Of a stretch of 64,000 bases of DNA, positions 25,085-33,328 are shown in pieces. The position numbers and the translations under genes are program-made. A model generated the notes under the pieces. It was not told the DNA's origin and searched no databases. It was given only the letters and a program-made list of their open reading frames with translations. The first letter of the stretch is position 1. Each line of letters begins with the position of its first letter. Origin of the DNA: Virgisporangium ochraceum (GTDB lineage: Bacteria; Actinomycetota; Actinomycetes; Mycobacteriales; Micromonosporaceae); assembly GCF_016863655.1 (NCBI RefSeq), contig NZ_BOPH01000105.1:1-64000 (forward strand). Reading direction: 5' to 3'.

Positions 25085-25864
25085 TCAGCGGGCCATCCAG
25101 CCGCCGTCGACCACCAGCACGTGGCCGTTGACGTAGTCGGCGGCGGCGGAACTCAGAAAGACCGCTGCTCCTGCGATGTCGGAGGCATCCCCCCATCGAC
25201 CGGCAGGGATGCGTTCGAGGATGGACCGGGAACGGTCCGGGTCGGCACGCAGCGCAGTCGTGTTGTCGGTGGCGATGTAGCCGGGCGCTATGGCGTTGAC
25301 CTGCACGCCGAGCGGCCCCCACTCGTTCGCCAGGGCCCTGGTGACTCCGGCGACGCCGTGCTTGCTGGCGGCGTACGACGCCACGCGGATGCCGCCCTGG
25401 AAGGACAGCAGGCTGGCGACGTTGACGATCTTGCCGTGCCCCCGCCCGGCCATCGGGCGTCCGAACTCCTGGCAGAGAAAGAACAGGCCGTTGAGGTTGG
25501 TGTCCAGCACGCGGTTCCACGACTGCCGGCTCACGTCCACCGAGTCCTGGCGGTCGATGATGCCGGCGTTGTTGACCAGGATGTCCACCTGACGGTTGCC
25601 GTTGATCTCGGCGGCGACCCGCCCGATGGCATCGTGGTCGCCGACGTCGAGGTCGACGACCTCCACGTCACGGCCGAGGTCGGCCACCTGGTCGCGCGTG
25701 GACGACTGGCTCCCCGGCCGGCCCAGGAGAACCAGGTCCGCGCCGGCCCGGGCGAGACCCTGGGCGATGGCCTGTCCCAGACCGCGGCCCGCGCCGGTCA
25801 CCACGGCGCAGCGGCCGCTCAGGTCGAACGGTGACCTGAGCGCGGCCTCGGGGTGGGTGATCAC
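25085..25864 (-). CDS. kduD: Short-chain dehydrogenase, KduD-like (2-dehydro-3-deoxy-D-gluconate 5-dehydrogenase)
   Basis: 259 residues, classical SDR: TGAGRGLGQAIA cofactor loop, NNAG, Ser in NVASLLS, YAASK catalytic pair and GYIATDNT after it. KduD converts the product of KduI to 2-keto-3-deoxygluconate with NADH. The assignment to KduD rests on size, the GYIATDNT motif and its place directly after kduI; another sugar-acid SDR is possible. The GTG start overlaps the kduI stop (GTGA). Confidence 0.82.
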   Translation of the reverse strand: MITHPEAALRSPFDLSGRCAVVTGAGRGLGQAIAQGLARAGADLVLLGRPGSQSSTRDQVADLGRDVEVVDLDVGDHDAIGRVAAEINGNRQVDILVNNAGIIDRQDSVDVSRQSWNRVLDTNLNGLFFLCQEFGRPMAGRGHGKIVNVASLLSFQGGIRVASYAASKHGVAGVTRALANEWGPLGVQVNAIAPGYIATDNTTALRADPDRSRSILERIPAGRWGDASDIAGAAVFLSSAAADYVNGHVLVVDGGWMAR

Positions 25865-26676
25865 AGCTGCTCCAACGCCACCGGCGTCAGGTCGGTGTAG
25901 TCGTTGTTCTCCCCGCCCATCGCCCAGATGAACGCGTACGAGCCGGTGCCGACGCCCGAGTGGATCGACCACGGCGGTGAGATGACGGCCTCGCGGTCGC
26001 GGACGACGAGGTGACGGGCGGCGCCGGGCCGGCCCATCAGGTGGAAGATCCGGTCGTTCTCGTCGAGATCGACGTACAGGTAGACCTCGGTGCGCCGGTC
26101 GTGCAGGTGGGGCGGGAAGGTGTTCCACACGGAGCCGTCGGCGATGACGGTCACGCCGAACTGGAGCACCGAGGTCTGCAGTTCCTGGCCCCAGGCGTAC
26201 CGGTAGAGGCTGCGTTCGCTCGCGCTCTGCGGCGTGCCCAGCTTGACCGGCTCGATCGCCGAGTGGCTCAGCAGGGTGGTCGGGTAGACCGCGTGCGCCG
26301 GGGCGGAGACGAAGTAGAACGCGGCGTCGGCGCCGGCGAAGACGACCTCGTTGCCGCGGCCGACGAACAGGCCGTCGAGGTGGTCGAGTTCGAACTTCTC
26401 GCTGTTGACCAGCACGTGACCGGACTGGCCGACGTTGACGATGCCCAGCTCGCGGCGGGCCAGATGTGACGGGGTGCCCAGGACGTCCCAGGCCGGCAGT
26501 TCGAGCTGACCGGCACCGGGAACCGCCCCGCCGACGACCAGCCGGTCGTCGTGGGTGTACACCCCGTGCACCTCGCCGGTGCTGAACAGGCGCTCCACGA
26601 GGAAGTTCTTCCGCAGGTCCGCATTCGTCGCCGTCTCCACCTCGGAAGGCGATGCGGAATACCTCGTTTCGATCAA
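25861..26676 (-). CDS. kduI: 5-dehydro-4-deoxy-D-glucuronate isomerase
   Basis: 271 residues, matching KduI along its length. The metal site is visible as FPPHLHDRRTEVYLY (HxH and Glu) and PPWSIHSG (His), the double cupin zinc set of this family. It isomerises the open-chain keto-uronate released from pectin- or other polyuronate-derived unsaturated uronic acid to 3-deoxy-D-glycero-2,5-hexodiulosonate, feeding the KduD-like SDR next to it. The start is chosen as TTG at 26676 because GAGGAG lies six bases before it and the protein then begins IETRYSAS like its homologues; an upstream ATG would run into the operator region. It is the first gene of a seven-gene operon. Confidence 0.92.
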   Translation of the reverse strand: MIETRYSASPSEVETATNADLRKNFLVERLFSTGEVHGVYTHDDRLVVGGAVPGAGQLELPAWDVLGTPSHLARRELGIVNVGQSGHVLVNSEKFELDHLDGLFVGRGNEVVFAGADAAFYFVSAPAHAVYPTTLLSHSAIEPVKLGTPQSASERSLYRYAWGQELQTSVLQFGVTVIADGSVWNTFPPHLHDRRTEVYLYVDLDENDRIFHLMGRPGAARHLVVRDREAVISPPWSIHSGVGTGSYAFIWAMGGENNDYTDLTPVALEQL

Positions 26677-26701
26677 AACTTGCTCCTCGTTTGTGAACCG
26701 T

Positions 26702-26717
26702 GTTCCGCTACGTGAAC
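26702..26717. promoter_or_regulatory. IclR-type operator, kduI side
   Basis: GTTCCGCTACGTGAAC, 26 bp upstream of the kduI start in the divergent kduI-iclR region. Palindromic ends GTTC/GAAC. Confidence 0.75.
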
Positions 26718-26767
26718 TGAGCGGACCATACCTATGGCTCCGATCACAGGTCAAGGGGCTGAAACTG

Positions 26768-26783
26768 GTTCCTCTATGTGAAC
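26768..26783. promoter_or_regulatory. IclR-type operator, iclR side
   Basis: GTTCCTCTATGTGAAC, 55 bp upstream of the iclR GTG start. It differs from the 26702 site at only three positions. It suggests autoregulation of the repressor. Confidence 0.75.
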
Positions 26784-26837
26784 TGTGATTTAGTGTTGTA
26801 CTCGGGGTGCATGCGCATGATCGATGAGGAGGCCTCG

Positions 26838-27629
26838 GTGGATACGGAGAGAGCGGGCAGAGGGAGCTCCGCCACTTCGCAGGTCAAGTCGGCTGCGCGC
26901 GTCCTCGACGTGCTGGACGACATCGCCGCCAACGGCCCCGGCACCCAGCTGCAGCTGGCGACGCGCCTCGGGATTCCGAAGAGCAGCCTGCACGCGCTAC
27001 TGCGCACCATGTGCGCACGTGGATGGCTCGACACCGACCAGACCGGCAGCATCTACCGGCTCGGGGTCCACACGCTGACGGTCAGTTCCGCCTATCTCGA
27101 CGGCGACCCGGTGCTCTCGCGCGCCAACTCCGTCATGGACGAGATCGCTGCTGCCACCGAGGAGACCGTGCACCTGGGTCGCCTGGAGGGCGCGGAGATC
27201 ATCTACACCGCGAAGCGCGAGTCCAAGCATCCGTTACGCATGTACTCGGCCGTGGGTCGCCGCCTGCCCGCCTACAGCACGGCCCTCGGTCGGGCGATGC
27301 TCGCCGAGATGCCCGAGGACGTGCGCGACAAGCTCGTGCCGCACGAGATCAAGTCCATCACCTCCCAGACGATCACCGACCGGGACGCCCTTCTCGCGAT
27401 CATCGACAAGGCCGCCCAGCTCGGCTACGCGGAGGAGAGCGAGGAGTCGTGCCTGGGGGTGCGCTGCTTCGGCGTCGCGCTGCCCTTCTCGCGTCGATCG
27501 GTCGACGCGCTCAGTATCGCGGTCCCGATCAGCCGGCTCAAGCAGGGCCGGGAGGACTTCATCGTCGAGACCCTGCTGAGCGTCAAGGCCCGCCTGTCGG
27601 CGATGCGCGACAACAGACTGGCCCGCTGA
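26838..27629 (+). CDS. IclR-family transcriptional regulator (KdgR-like) of the uronate regulon
   Basis: 263 residues. An N-terminal winged helix (recognition part LGIPKSSLHALLRTM) is followed by an IclR effector domain with VHLGRLEGAEIIY, SALGR-like YSTALGRAMLAEM and GVRCFGVALPF. The GTG start is chosen because AGGAGG lies exactly five bases before it; the in-frame ATGs upstream have no such site. It is divergent from kduI, and near-identical 16-bp palindromes sit in its own promoter, the kduI promoter, the tautomerase promoter and the ThuA/oxidase promoter. Family knowledge: KdgR-type IclR proteins repress uronate genes until keto-deoxy sugar acids appear. A strong terminator follows. Confidence 0.92.
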   Translation: MDTERAGRGSSATSQVKSAARVLDVLDDIAANGPGTQLQLATRLGIPKSSLHALLRTMCARGWLDTDQTGSIYRLGVHTLTVSSAYLDGDPVLSRANSVMDEIAAATEETVHLGRLEGAEIIYTAKRESKHPLRMYSAVGRRLPAYSTALGRAMLAEMPEDVRDKLVPHEIKSITSQTITDRDALLAIIDKAAQLGYAEESEESCLGVRCFGVALPFSRRSVDALSIAVPISRLKQGREDFIVETLLSVKARLSAMRDNRLAR

Positions 27630-27633
27630 CGAC

Positions 27634-27665
27634 GATGGGCCGACCGTGTCGACGGTCGGCCCATC
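27634..27665. terminator. Bidirectional terminator between iclR and tautomerase
   Basis: 14-bp perfect stem GATGGGCCGACCGT / ACGGTCGGCCCATC with loop GTCG between convergent stops. Confidence 0.88.
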
Positions 27666-27670
27666 CGATC

Positions 27671-27895
27671 TCAATGCCGCTTGAGCGCTGCCACCACACC
27701 GGCGCGCGAGGCGTCCTCGCTGGCCAGCACGCCTCCGTTGGCCACGTCGTCCGCGGTGATCTCGGTGAACACCATGCGGACGTCCTGCAGGCGGGCTCCG
27801 AGAATCTCGACGGCGCTGTCGGCCACGGCCCGCGCGAAGGCCTTGCGCTGCTCCAGGGACCGGCCCGCAAGCAGTTCGACGGTGATGTTCGGCAT
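27671..27895 (-). CDS. 4-oxalocrotonate tautomerase family protein
   Basis: 74 residues beginning MPNITVELLAGRS, with Pro at position 2 as the catalytic base after Met removal, and RMVFTEITADD. The small tautomerase fold interconverts keto and enol acids. The mature protein starts at Pro only with ATG 27895, which decides the start. A perfect GTTCAC/GTGAAC operator lies 40 bp upstream, so it appears to be in the IclR regulon, possibly handling a keto-acid intermediate of uronate breakdown (inference). Confidence 0.85.
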   Translation of the reverse strand: MPNITVELLAGRSLEQRKAFARAVADSAVEILGARLQDVRMVFTEITADDVANGGVLASEDASRAGVVAALKRH

Positions 27896-27935
27896 GGTGC
27901 CCCTCTCCTGCTGGCCGTTCACGATATGGACCTCA

Positions 27936-27951
27936 GTTCACCAGCGTGAAC
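27936..27951. promoter_or_regulatory. IclR-type operator, tautomerase promoter
   Basis: GTTCACCAGCGTGAAC, palindrome with six perfect base pairs per arm. Weaker half-matches flank it at 27917-27932 (GTTCACGATATGGACC) and 27996-28011 (GTTCACATACTTGACA). Confidence 0.7.
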
Positions 27952-28068
27952 GAACTTATCGTGTCGTTCAGGGAGCCGCAATGCACCGCCGGTCAGTTCA
28001 CATACTTGACATCGATTCAGCCTGTTGGTCGAATCACCGTGACCCCGGCCCGCGATCGAGGATGCGAC

Positions 28069-29814
28069 ATGTGGCGCAGTTCAGTTCGGTGGTGGCACGG
28101 CCCCCGCTCGACGGCGCCGACGAACATCGCCTACCGGGCAGCGCGGCGACTCGGGCTGGTCCTGGCCGTCGTACCCGCGATGCTGCTCGGCTTCCCCCAG
28201 CCGGCGCACGCACACGCCCGCCTCATCAGCACCGACCCGGCCCAGGGTGCGGTGCTGCAGACCGCCCCCGACCGGATCCTGTTCCGGTTCAACGAGGTGG
28301 TGAACGGCGTCCCGGGCGGCGTCCAGGTATTCGACGCTCGGGGTGGGCTCGTCCACACCAGACAGACGGTCACGGGTACCGACCTCGACGTGGTCATGTC
28401 CCAACCGCTGGTCGACGGCACGACCGTGGTCACCTGGCGGGTCGTCTCCGACGACGGGCACCCCATCAGCGGCTCCCTCACGTTCTCCGTCGGCGCGCCC
28501 ACCCCCGCCGTCACCCCGCCGTCGACCGGGTCGAGCAGCGTTCCGACGGTTCCCTGGGCGCTCACCCTGGCCCACGCGGTGGGCTACGTCGGGCTCCTTC
28601 TCGCCACCGGGCTGGCGGCGTTCGCCGCCCTGTTCCTCCCCACCGACCCCCGCACCGACCGCCGCACCGACCGCCGCACCGACCGCCCGAGACGCCGCCT
28701 GGCCGCCGTCGCCCGTGCCGCCGCGGCTGTCGCGGCCGCGGCATGGCTCGCGGTACCGCCGATCACGGCGCTGTATCTGCTCGGTGGCGGGCCGGATCTG
28801 CTCCTCCGCGGCGCAACCTGGTCATCGCTGCCGCTCACCGAGTACGCCGTCGCCACGGTCGTCGTCAGCGGACTGGCGCTGACCGTGGCCCTGCCCGGCG
28901 CCGGGTCGCCCTCGCGACGACGGCGCATCGCCGTGGTGGCGGCCGCCGCGATCGCCGTCACCGCCCCCGCCCTGGTCGGGCACACCCGCGCGGCGAGCCC
29001 GGAACTCCTCGCCATCGGCGCCGACGCCCTGCACCTCCTCGCCGGCAGCGTCTGGCTCGGCGGACTCGCCGGCCTGGTGCTGACACTGCCCGACCTGTCC
29101 GGTCGCGGTGCCGCCGCGGCCGCGGTGCTCACCCGGTTCTCCACCGCCGCCGCCGGCATCCTCGCGGCCCTGGTCGCCACCGGCTCATTGCTCGTATGGC
29201 AGATCCTGGGGTCCTGGACGGCTCTCCTCGACACCAGCTACGGCCAGCTGGTACTGGCCAAGGTCGCCATCGTGCTGTGCGCTCTCCTCATCGCGGCGTG
29301 GAACAGGTGGTCGCTCCTCCCCCGACTCACGCGGGCCACCAGCAGGACCGACCGACAGGCGCACTCCCGACCGGTGGTGCGCGCCGCCGCGCTCGAGGGC
29401 ACGGTCCTCGCCTGCGCCTTGCTCATCACCGGCTTTCTCGTCGACACAAGTCCCGCGGGCGACTCCCCGCCGGCGAGGGCGGCGGCCGGGACAAGTCCCG
29501 ACACGCACACCACCACACTGGGCACCATCACGGTGCGGGCTTCCCTCACACCACTCGTCCGCGGCGCCAACACCGTCACGCTTCGACTGACCTCCGCGGC
29601 CGGTGAACCCGTCGAGGGTGTCGCACCCCCGGTCGTACGCCTGTCCTCCGACCGTGCCACGCTCGGCGCCGTCCCGTTGACACAGGTATCGCCGGGTATC
29701 TATACAGCACAGGTCGTTCTCCCGGTGACAGGGACGTGGCGGATGCAGGTGTCCCTGCGCATCAGCGAGTTCGCCAACCCCGTCGGTGAGCTGGAGTTCG
29801 TGGTCAGGGACTAG
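28069..29814 (+). CDS. CopC-CopD fusion (YcnJ-like copper-handling membrane protein)
   Basis: 581 residues. A signal sequence ends at PAHAHA, leaving a mature N-terminal His as in CopC, and the CopC domain (HARLISTDPAQGAVL ... SDDGHPISGSLTF) keeps a second His. Eight or so membrane helices of the CopD domain follow (about 155-480), then a C-terminal FixH/YtkA-like beta domain (about 485-581) outside the membrane. Family role: copper uptake or homeostasis. ATG 28069 is preceded by GAGGA; an earlier GTG in frame lacks a site and lies in the tautomerase operator. A need for copper by the secreted radical copper oxidase encoded nearby may be linked, but this is speculation. Confidence 0.88.
   Translation: MWRSSVRWWHGPRSTAPTNIAYRAARRLGLVLAVVPAMLLGFPQPAHAHARLISTDPAQGAVLQTAPDRILFRFNEVVNGVPGGVQVFDARGGLVHTRQTVTGTDLDVVMSQPLVDGTTVVTWRVVSDDGHPISGSLTFSVGAPTPAVTPPSTGSSSVPTVPWALTLAHAVGYVGLLLATGLAAFAALFLPTDPRTDRRTDRRTDRPRRRLAAVARAAAAVAAAAWLAVPPITALYLLGGGPDLLLRGATWSSLPLTEYAVATVVVSGLALTVALPGAGSPSRRRRIAVVAAAAIAVTAPALVGHTRAASPELLAIGADALHLLAGSVWLGGLAGLVLTLPDLSGRGAAAAAVLTRFSTAAAGILAALVATGSLLVWQILGSWTALLDTSYGQLVLAKVAIVLCALLIAAWNRWSLLPRLTRATSRTDRQAHSRPVVRAAALEGTVLACALLITGFLVDTSPAGDSPPARAAAGTSPDTHTTTLGTITVRASLTPLVRGANTVTLRLTSAAGEPVEGVAPPVVRLSSDRATLGAVPLTQVSPGIYTAQVVLPVTGTWRMQVSLRISEFANPVGELEFVVRD
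28651..28686 (+). repeat. Three in-frame 12-bp tandem units in the CopC-CopD gene
   Basis: CGCACCGACCGC repeated three times exactly, coding RTDR units in a cytoplasmic loop after the first membrane helix. Prone to copy-number change. Confidence 0.85.
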
Positions 29815-29838
29815 CGCAGGCGCCGACGGGAGTCGGCT

Positions 29839-30342
29839 CTAGCTGTTCTCCTCGATGTACCTGGCCGGGTCCTTGTCGACGAACGACAGGCCCCGTCCCT
29901 GCGGATGCTCCCCGAAGAAGCGCAGCCAGCGTGCCCCGAGTTCCAGGCGCAGCTCCCGGCTCGCATGCTTACGGAAGTCGGGAAGCACCTCGTCCTCCTC
30001 TTCGGCCAGATGCTCGCTATTTTCGGTGCGCGCCTTCCACACCCCCTTCCACCAGGCGTCCGAGCCCACCGGGTGCCTGCTCGCCTCATCGATCCCGTCC
30101 CGGATCTTGTTGTGGTCGCGGATCGCGTCGTCGGTCTCCTCCTTCGCGTTGTCGCCGCCCGCGTCCTTGAGCAGATGCGGGTAAAGGATCTCCTCCTCCG
30201 CATCGGCGTGGATGTCGAGATGCAGTGCCAGCGGCGTCCAGATCGCCTCCAGCTCCTGCGGCGACCTCGCGTCGTCCAGCCTGGCAAACCCGACTCGGAA
30301 CCGGTGGTGATCCTCAAGGATCAGAGCGGTGATGTCATCCAC
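29839..30342 (-). CDS. Hemerythrin-like HHE domain protein
   Basis: About 167 residues from a GTG start (VDDITALILEDHHRFR). The HHE-domain metal ligands are visible as DHHRF near the start, HLDIHADAEEEILYPHL, DHNKIRD and HLAEEEDEVLPDF. Such proteins bind a di-iron centre and may sense or store O2 or NO. The reading frame is open for another 95 codons upstream to 30630, but that part does not look like the family and has no clear ribosome site, so the start is uncertain. The 30343-30686 stretch otherwise holds nothing recognisable. Confidence 0.8.
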   Translation of the reverse strand: MDDITALILEDHHRFRVGFARLDDARSPQELEAIWTPLALHLDIHADAEEEILYPHLLKDAGGDNAKEETDDAIRDHNKIRDGIDEASRHPVGSDAWWKGVWKARTENSEHLAEEEDEVLPDFRKHASRELRLELGARWLRFFGEHPQGRGLSFVDKDPARYIEENS

Positions 30343-30686
30343 GACAACACGATAAGGCCGCCAGGACGCCGACCTCCGATCCGGCCGGCGACCGGGACCG
30401 GATCTCCTCCCGCGTCGACGACAGCCCCTACCGGGCGCCTGGATCCACTCGAGCAACGTGCGGTTCGCCCCGATGCCGTGGTCGCGGTGGTACCCGCGGA
30501 CGACATCGGTCAGCCAGGCGTACACCCGCTGAAAGGAGTGACCACCCGGATTCCCGTGCGACGCCGCTCTTCCATGGCGACGACCGCCCGCCCTTCGATC
30601 GTTTCCAGTGACCGCTGACGGCCTGCTCAACCTGACGCACGGCCGACCGAGGCGGCAGCATTATCGCCGCCCGCGACGACGACGCT

Positions 30687-31958
30687 TCAACCCATGCGGT
30701 TGACAAGGATGGCGGCTGCCTGGTCGGTGGGGACCGCTTTGACATCGGGCTGCTCGCCCGGTCCGAGCAGCTCCGCAATGATCATCATTGCGCCTTCCGC
30801 GAGTTCGGTCGATGGGTAGGCGAAGACCCACGCGGTGCCGTAGTCGGGGTCGTACTCGCTGCAGGAGCCGGCCGCCGCCGACACCGTGCCGGGGGCCTCG
30901 ATCTGCTGCTCATGCGTTTCACTGTCTTCGGTGAGCCGACACTGCACGATGTGCCTGACCTCGCCGCTCTTTGTGGCCAGGCGCACCAGCACCCGGCTGC
31001 CCTGCGCCGCGGCCCCGCCGTCCGGGCCGACCGAGGCCATGAAGAAGTCCTTGGTGTACAGGGCGCAGACATGCGAAACGGCGCCTGCCCGCGTGTACGA
31101 ACACACCGGTTGACGGACGTCGCCATTGGGCGCCGTGAGGTGCGAATAGCGCTTAATGAGAGCACCCGCCTCATCGGAACGAACCCCGCCGAGAGCGCCG
31201 AACGTCGACATCGTCTGGCTGTTCGTCCGGAGACAGTCCGTCGCTATTCCGCCGATGCCCTGGCTCAGATTGCTGAAGCCGTCGCCGGCCCTCGTCATCC
31301 AAGCCGCACGACCCACCGTCAAGGGCTCGGCGGTGTAGTCGAGTTTCAGCGAAACGTCTGCGACATACGCCCGGGCGTCCCACGATTCGACACCCTGGGT
31401 CTCAGGGCCGACGGTCAACGTGAACCGCTCCGACGCATGCGGTTCCACCTCGAACCGCATCTCACGGGTCACCGTGAGTGGGACGGCCGTGAGGCCGCGG
31501 GGCAGTTTGACGTCGTAGTCGGCCTCGACCTGCAGCGGCCCGCCGGTCTGCGCACAGTCCTCCAGCTCCTTCCCGAAGACGATCGTCACCTGCGCCTCGA
31601 GCACCACCGCCGACGTCGCGCCGCTGTTCTTCAGGGTGATGTCGATCGGAGTAGCATCGATCGGGCTCGGGCCGTAATCCTCGCGATACTCCGTTCCGTC
31701 ACCCCGGGTTCCGGACTCGAAACCGGTACCGTCGACCACCGCCGGCGGTCCCAGACGCATGGCCACCAGCCGCACATCCGGGCCCTTACCCTGCTGCAGC
31801 ACCCAGATGACGGCGACGCCCAGAACAGCCGCGACGACGATCGCCAGGATGGCGATCCTCGGATTCAGAATGATCTGCCACTTGTTTTCCTGGCGTCCGT
31901 TCGGACCGATCAGGACGCCTTGCGGATGGCTCATACGAATGTTCAAGCGGTCAGCCAT
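30687..31958 (-). CDS. Uncharacterised single-pass membrane protein
   Basis: About 423 residues from ATG 31958 (MADRLNIRMSHP). One transmembrane helix lies near residues 33-53 (IAILAIVVAAVLGVAVIWVL), preceded by a short cytoplasmic tail, so most of the chain is outside. The first half of the outer part looks like beta structure; the second holds six or so Cys (DCLRTNS, PVCSYTR, HVCALYT, QCRLTED, GSCSEYD), likely disulphides. I do not recognise the family. The start could also be further in, at MSHPQG. Confidence 0.65.
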   Translation of the reverse strand: MADRLNIRMSHPQGVLIGPNGRQENKWQIILNPRIAILAIVVAAVLGVAVIWVLQQGKGPDVRLVAMRLGPPAVVDGTGFESGTRGDGTEYREDYGPSPIDATPIDITLKNSGATSAVVLEAQVTIVFGKELEDCAQTGGPLQVEADYDVKLPRGLTAVPLTVTREMRFEVEPHASERFTLTVGPETQGVESWDARAYVADVSLKLDYTAEPLTVGRAAWMTRAGDGFSNLSQGIGGIATDCLRTNSQTMSTFGALGGVRSDEAGALIKRYSHLTAPNGDVRQPVCSYTRAGAVSHVCALYTKDFFMASVGPDGGAAAQGSRVLVRLATKSGEVRHIVQCRLTEDSETHEQQIEAPGTVSAAAGSCSEYDPDYGTAWVFAYPSTELAEGAMMIIAELLGPGEQPDVKAVPTDQAAAILVNRMG

Positions 31959-32472
31959 TGTGAATGTCGTCCCTCCGACGCACTCGGTCCCACCGATATA
32001 ACCCGAGTGGTCCATGCGCATGCGCTAGAGCGAATGGCTCGAAAGGGCCGGATGATCGGATTCGGACGCGCGAGATCAGGTTCGTACGTATCGACCTTCG
32101 GCCGCGGAGAGGTGCGGGCACGGCCCCGACGTCAGCCACTCCTACCCATGCTGAATATCGCGGACGCCTGCCGCACCAAGGCCGGTGCCGCCACCGGGAT
32201 GTTCCACGCCCGACGCGGCGCGGACCGCTCCGGAAACGCTGCGCCCCGACCGGATCCTCGCCGCGGCAGTCGCCGCGGGCGCTTCCTTCCGCCCGACAGC
32301 GCCGTCCCCTACCTCGGCCTGCTCCCCCTGGCCCTCGGCACCCGGTCATTACCTCGTACTGAAGTGCGACGGCGGCAGCCGCGGCCGGGAACGGCAGGTC
32401 CGGCGCCGGGAGGCCAATCGCCGGGACCGTCACCGGTGCGTCGCGAACTTCGCGCCCACCGCGACGAGGGCG
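31959..32472. other. 514-bp stretch without a recognisable gene
   Basis: Lies between two minus-strand genes. Open frames here lack family signatures and ribosome sites. It probably contains the promoter for the membrane protein at 31958 and the end of the RlpA-like unit. Confidence 0.5.
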
Positions 32473-33111
32473 TCATTTCAGCACCTCGTACCGGGCGGTG
32501 ATGACGCCCGCTCCGAGGGACGCGATCTGCGCGAACGCACCGCGCGCGAGGTCGATGCACCGGCCGCCGACGAACGGGCCACGGTCGTTGACCCGCACCA
32601 CCACCGACTTGCCGTTCGACGGGTTGGTCACCCGGATCCTGGTGTTGAACGGCAGGGTCTTGTGCGCGGCGGTCAGGCCGTCCGGGTCGAAGCGTTCGCC
32701 GTTGGCCGTCGTCGAGCCGGTGGAGTAGAACGAGACGCCGCACGAGCCGCTGCTGCCGGTACCGGCCGAGGTCGACTTCTTGGGTGAACGGCTCGGGGTC
32801 CGGCTCGGGGTTCGGCTCGGGCCGGAACTGGCCGCCGACGGGGTCACCTCGCTGGGACCGACCGTCCCCGAGTCCCGCATGTTGTTGCGCGCGGCGCGCT
32901 CGTCCTCGCGGGCCGTGTCGGCCGCGTTCGCGCCTGCGCTGGTCCGATCGGGGTTGGAGCCGAGGCCGAGCGAGACGGCCGTGACGCCGCCGACCACAGC
33001 GAGAAAGACGGCGCCGGCCGCGACGACCACGCGCGATCGGGCGAGCCAGGGCCGTGGGGGCACGACGTCGGTGTCATCCGCGTCGTGTCGTGCGTCGTGG
33101 TGGTCGGACAC
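32473..33111 (-). CDS. RlpA-like double-psi beta-barrel protein with membrane anchor
   Basis: 212 residues. One N-terminal membrane helix (about 30-52), then a Ser/Thr/Pro-rich stretch with SRTPSRTPSRSPK repeats, then an 85-residue double-psi barrel: CGVSFYSTGSTTANGERFD, AAHKTLPFNTRIRVTN, VVVRVNDRGPFVGGRCIDLA. The DRGP and IDLA blocks with the conserved Asp are those of RlpA septal lytic transglycosylases and expansin-like folds. Probably acts on peptidoglycan outside the membrane. It lacks a SPOR domain. Confidence 0.88.
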   Translation of the reverse strand: MSDHHDARHDADDTDVVPPRPWLARSRVVVAAGAVFLAVVGGVTAVSLGLGSNPDRTSAGANAADTAREDERAARNNMRDSGTVGPSEVTPSAASSGPSRTPSRTPSRSPKKSTSAGTGSSGSCGVSFYSTGSTTANGERFDPDGLTAAHKTLPFNTRIRVTNPSNGKSVVVRVNDRGPFVGGRCIDLARGAFAQIASLGAGVITARYEVLK

Positions 33112-33328
33112 CCATCACCCTTCATCGACGTACGGGCCAGGTGCGACCGTAGCGGCGGATGCCCGCGCGGTCAGGTCGCACCGTGGCAGATGTCCGCATT
33201 TACAGTGGTAGATCCCACCGAACGGACGAGTGTCTCACCGCCCGAACGGCCGAGGACAAATCCATCCTTTACCGGGGAAACGGCCGCTGCGATGCGTCGA
33301 GGACGCGGCGGGTACTACCCTCCGCGAC

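Noticed and set aside
30343-30630. N-terminal extension of the hemerythrin-like protein
   Set aside because: Frame is open but arginine-rich, lacks the HHE pattern and has no ribosome site; treated as non-coding.
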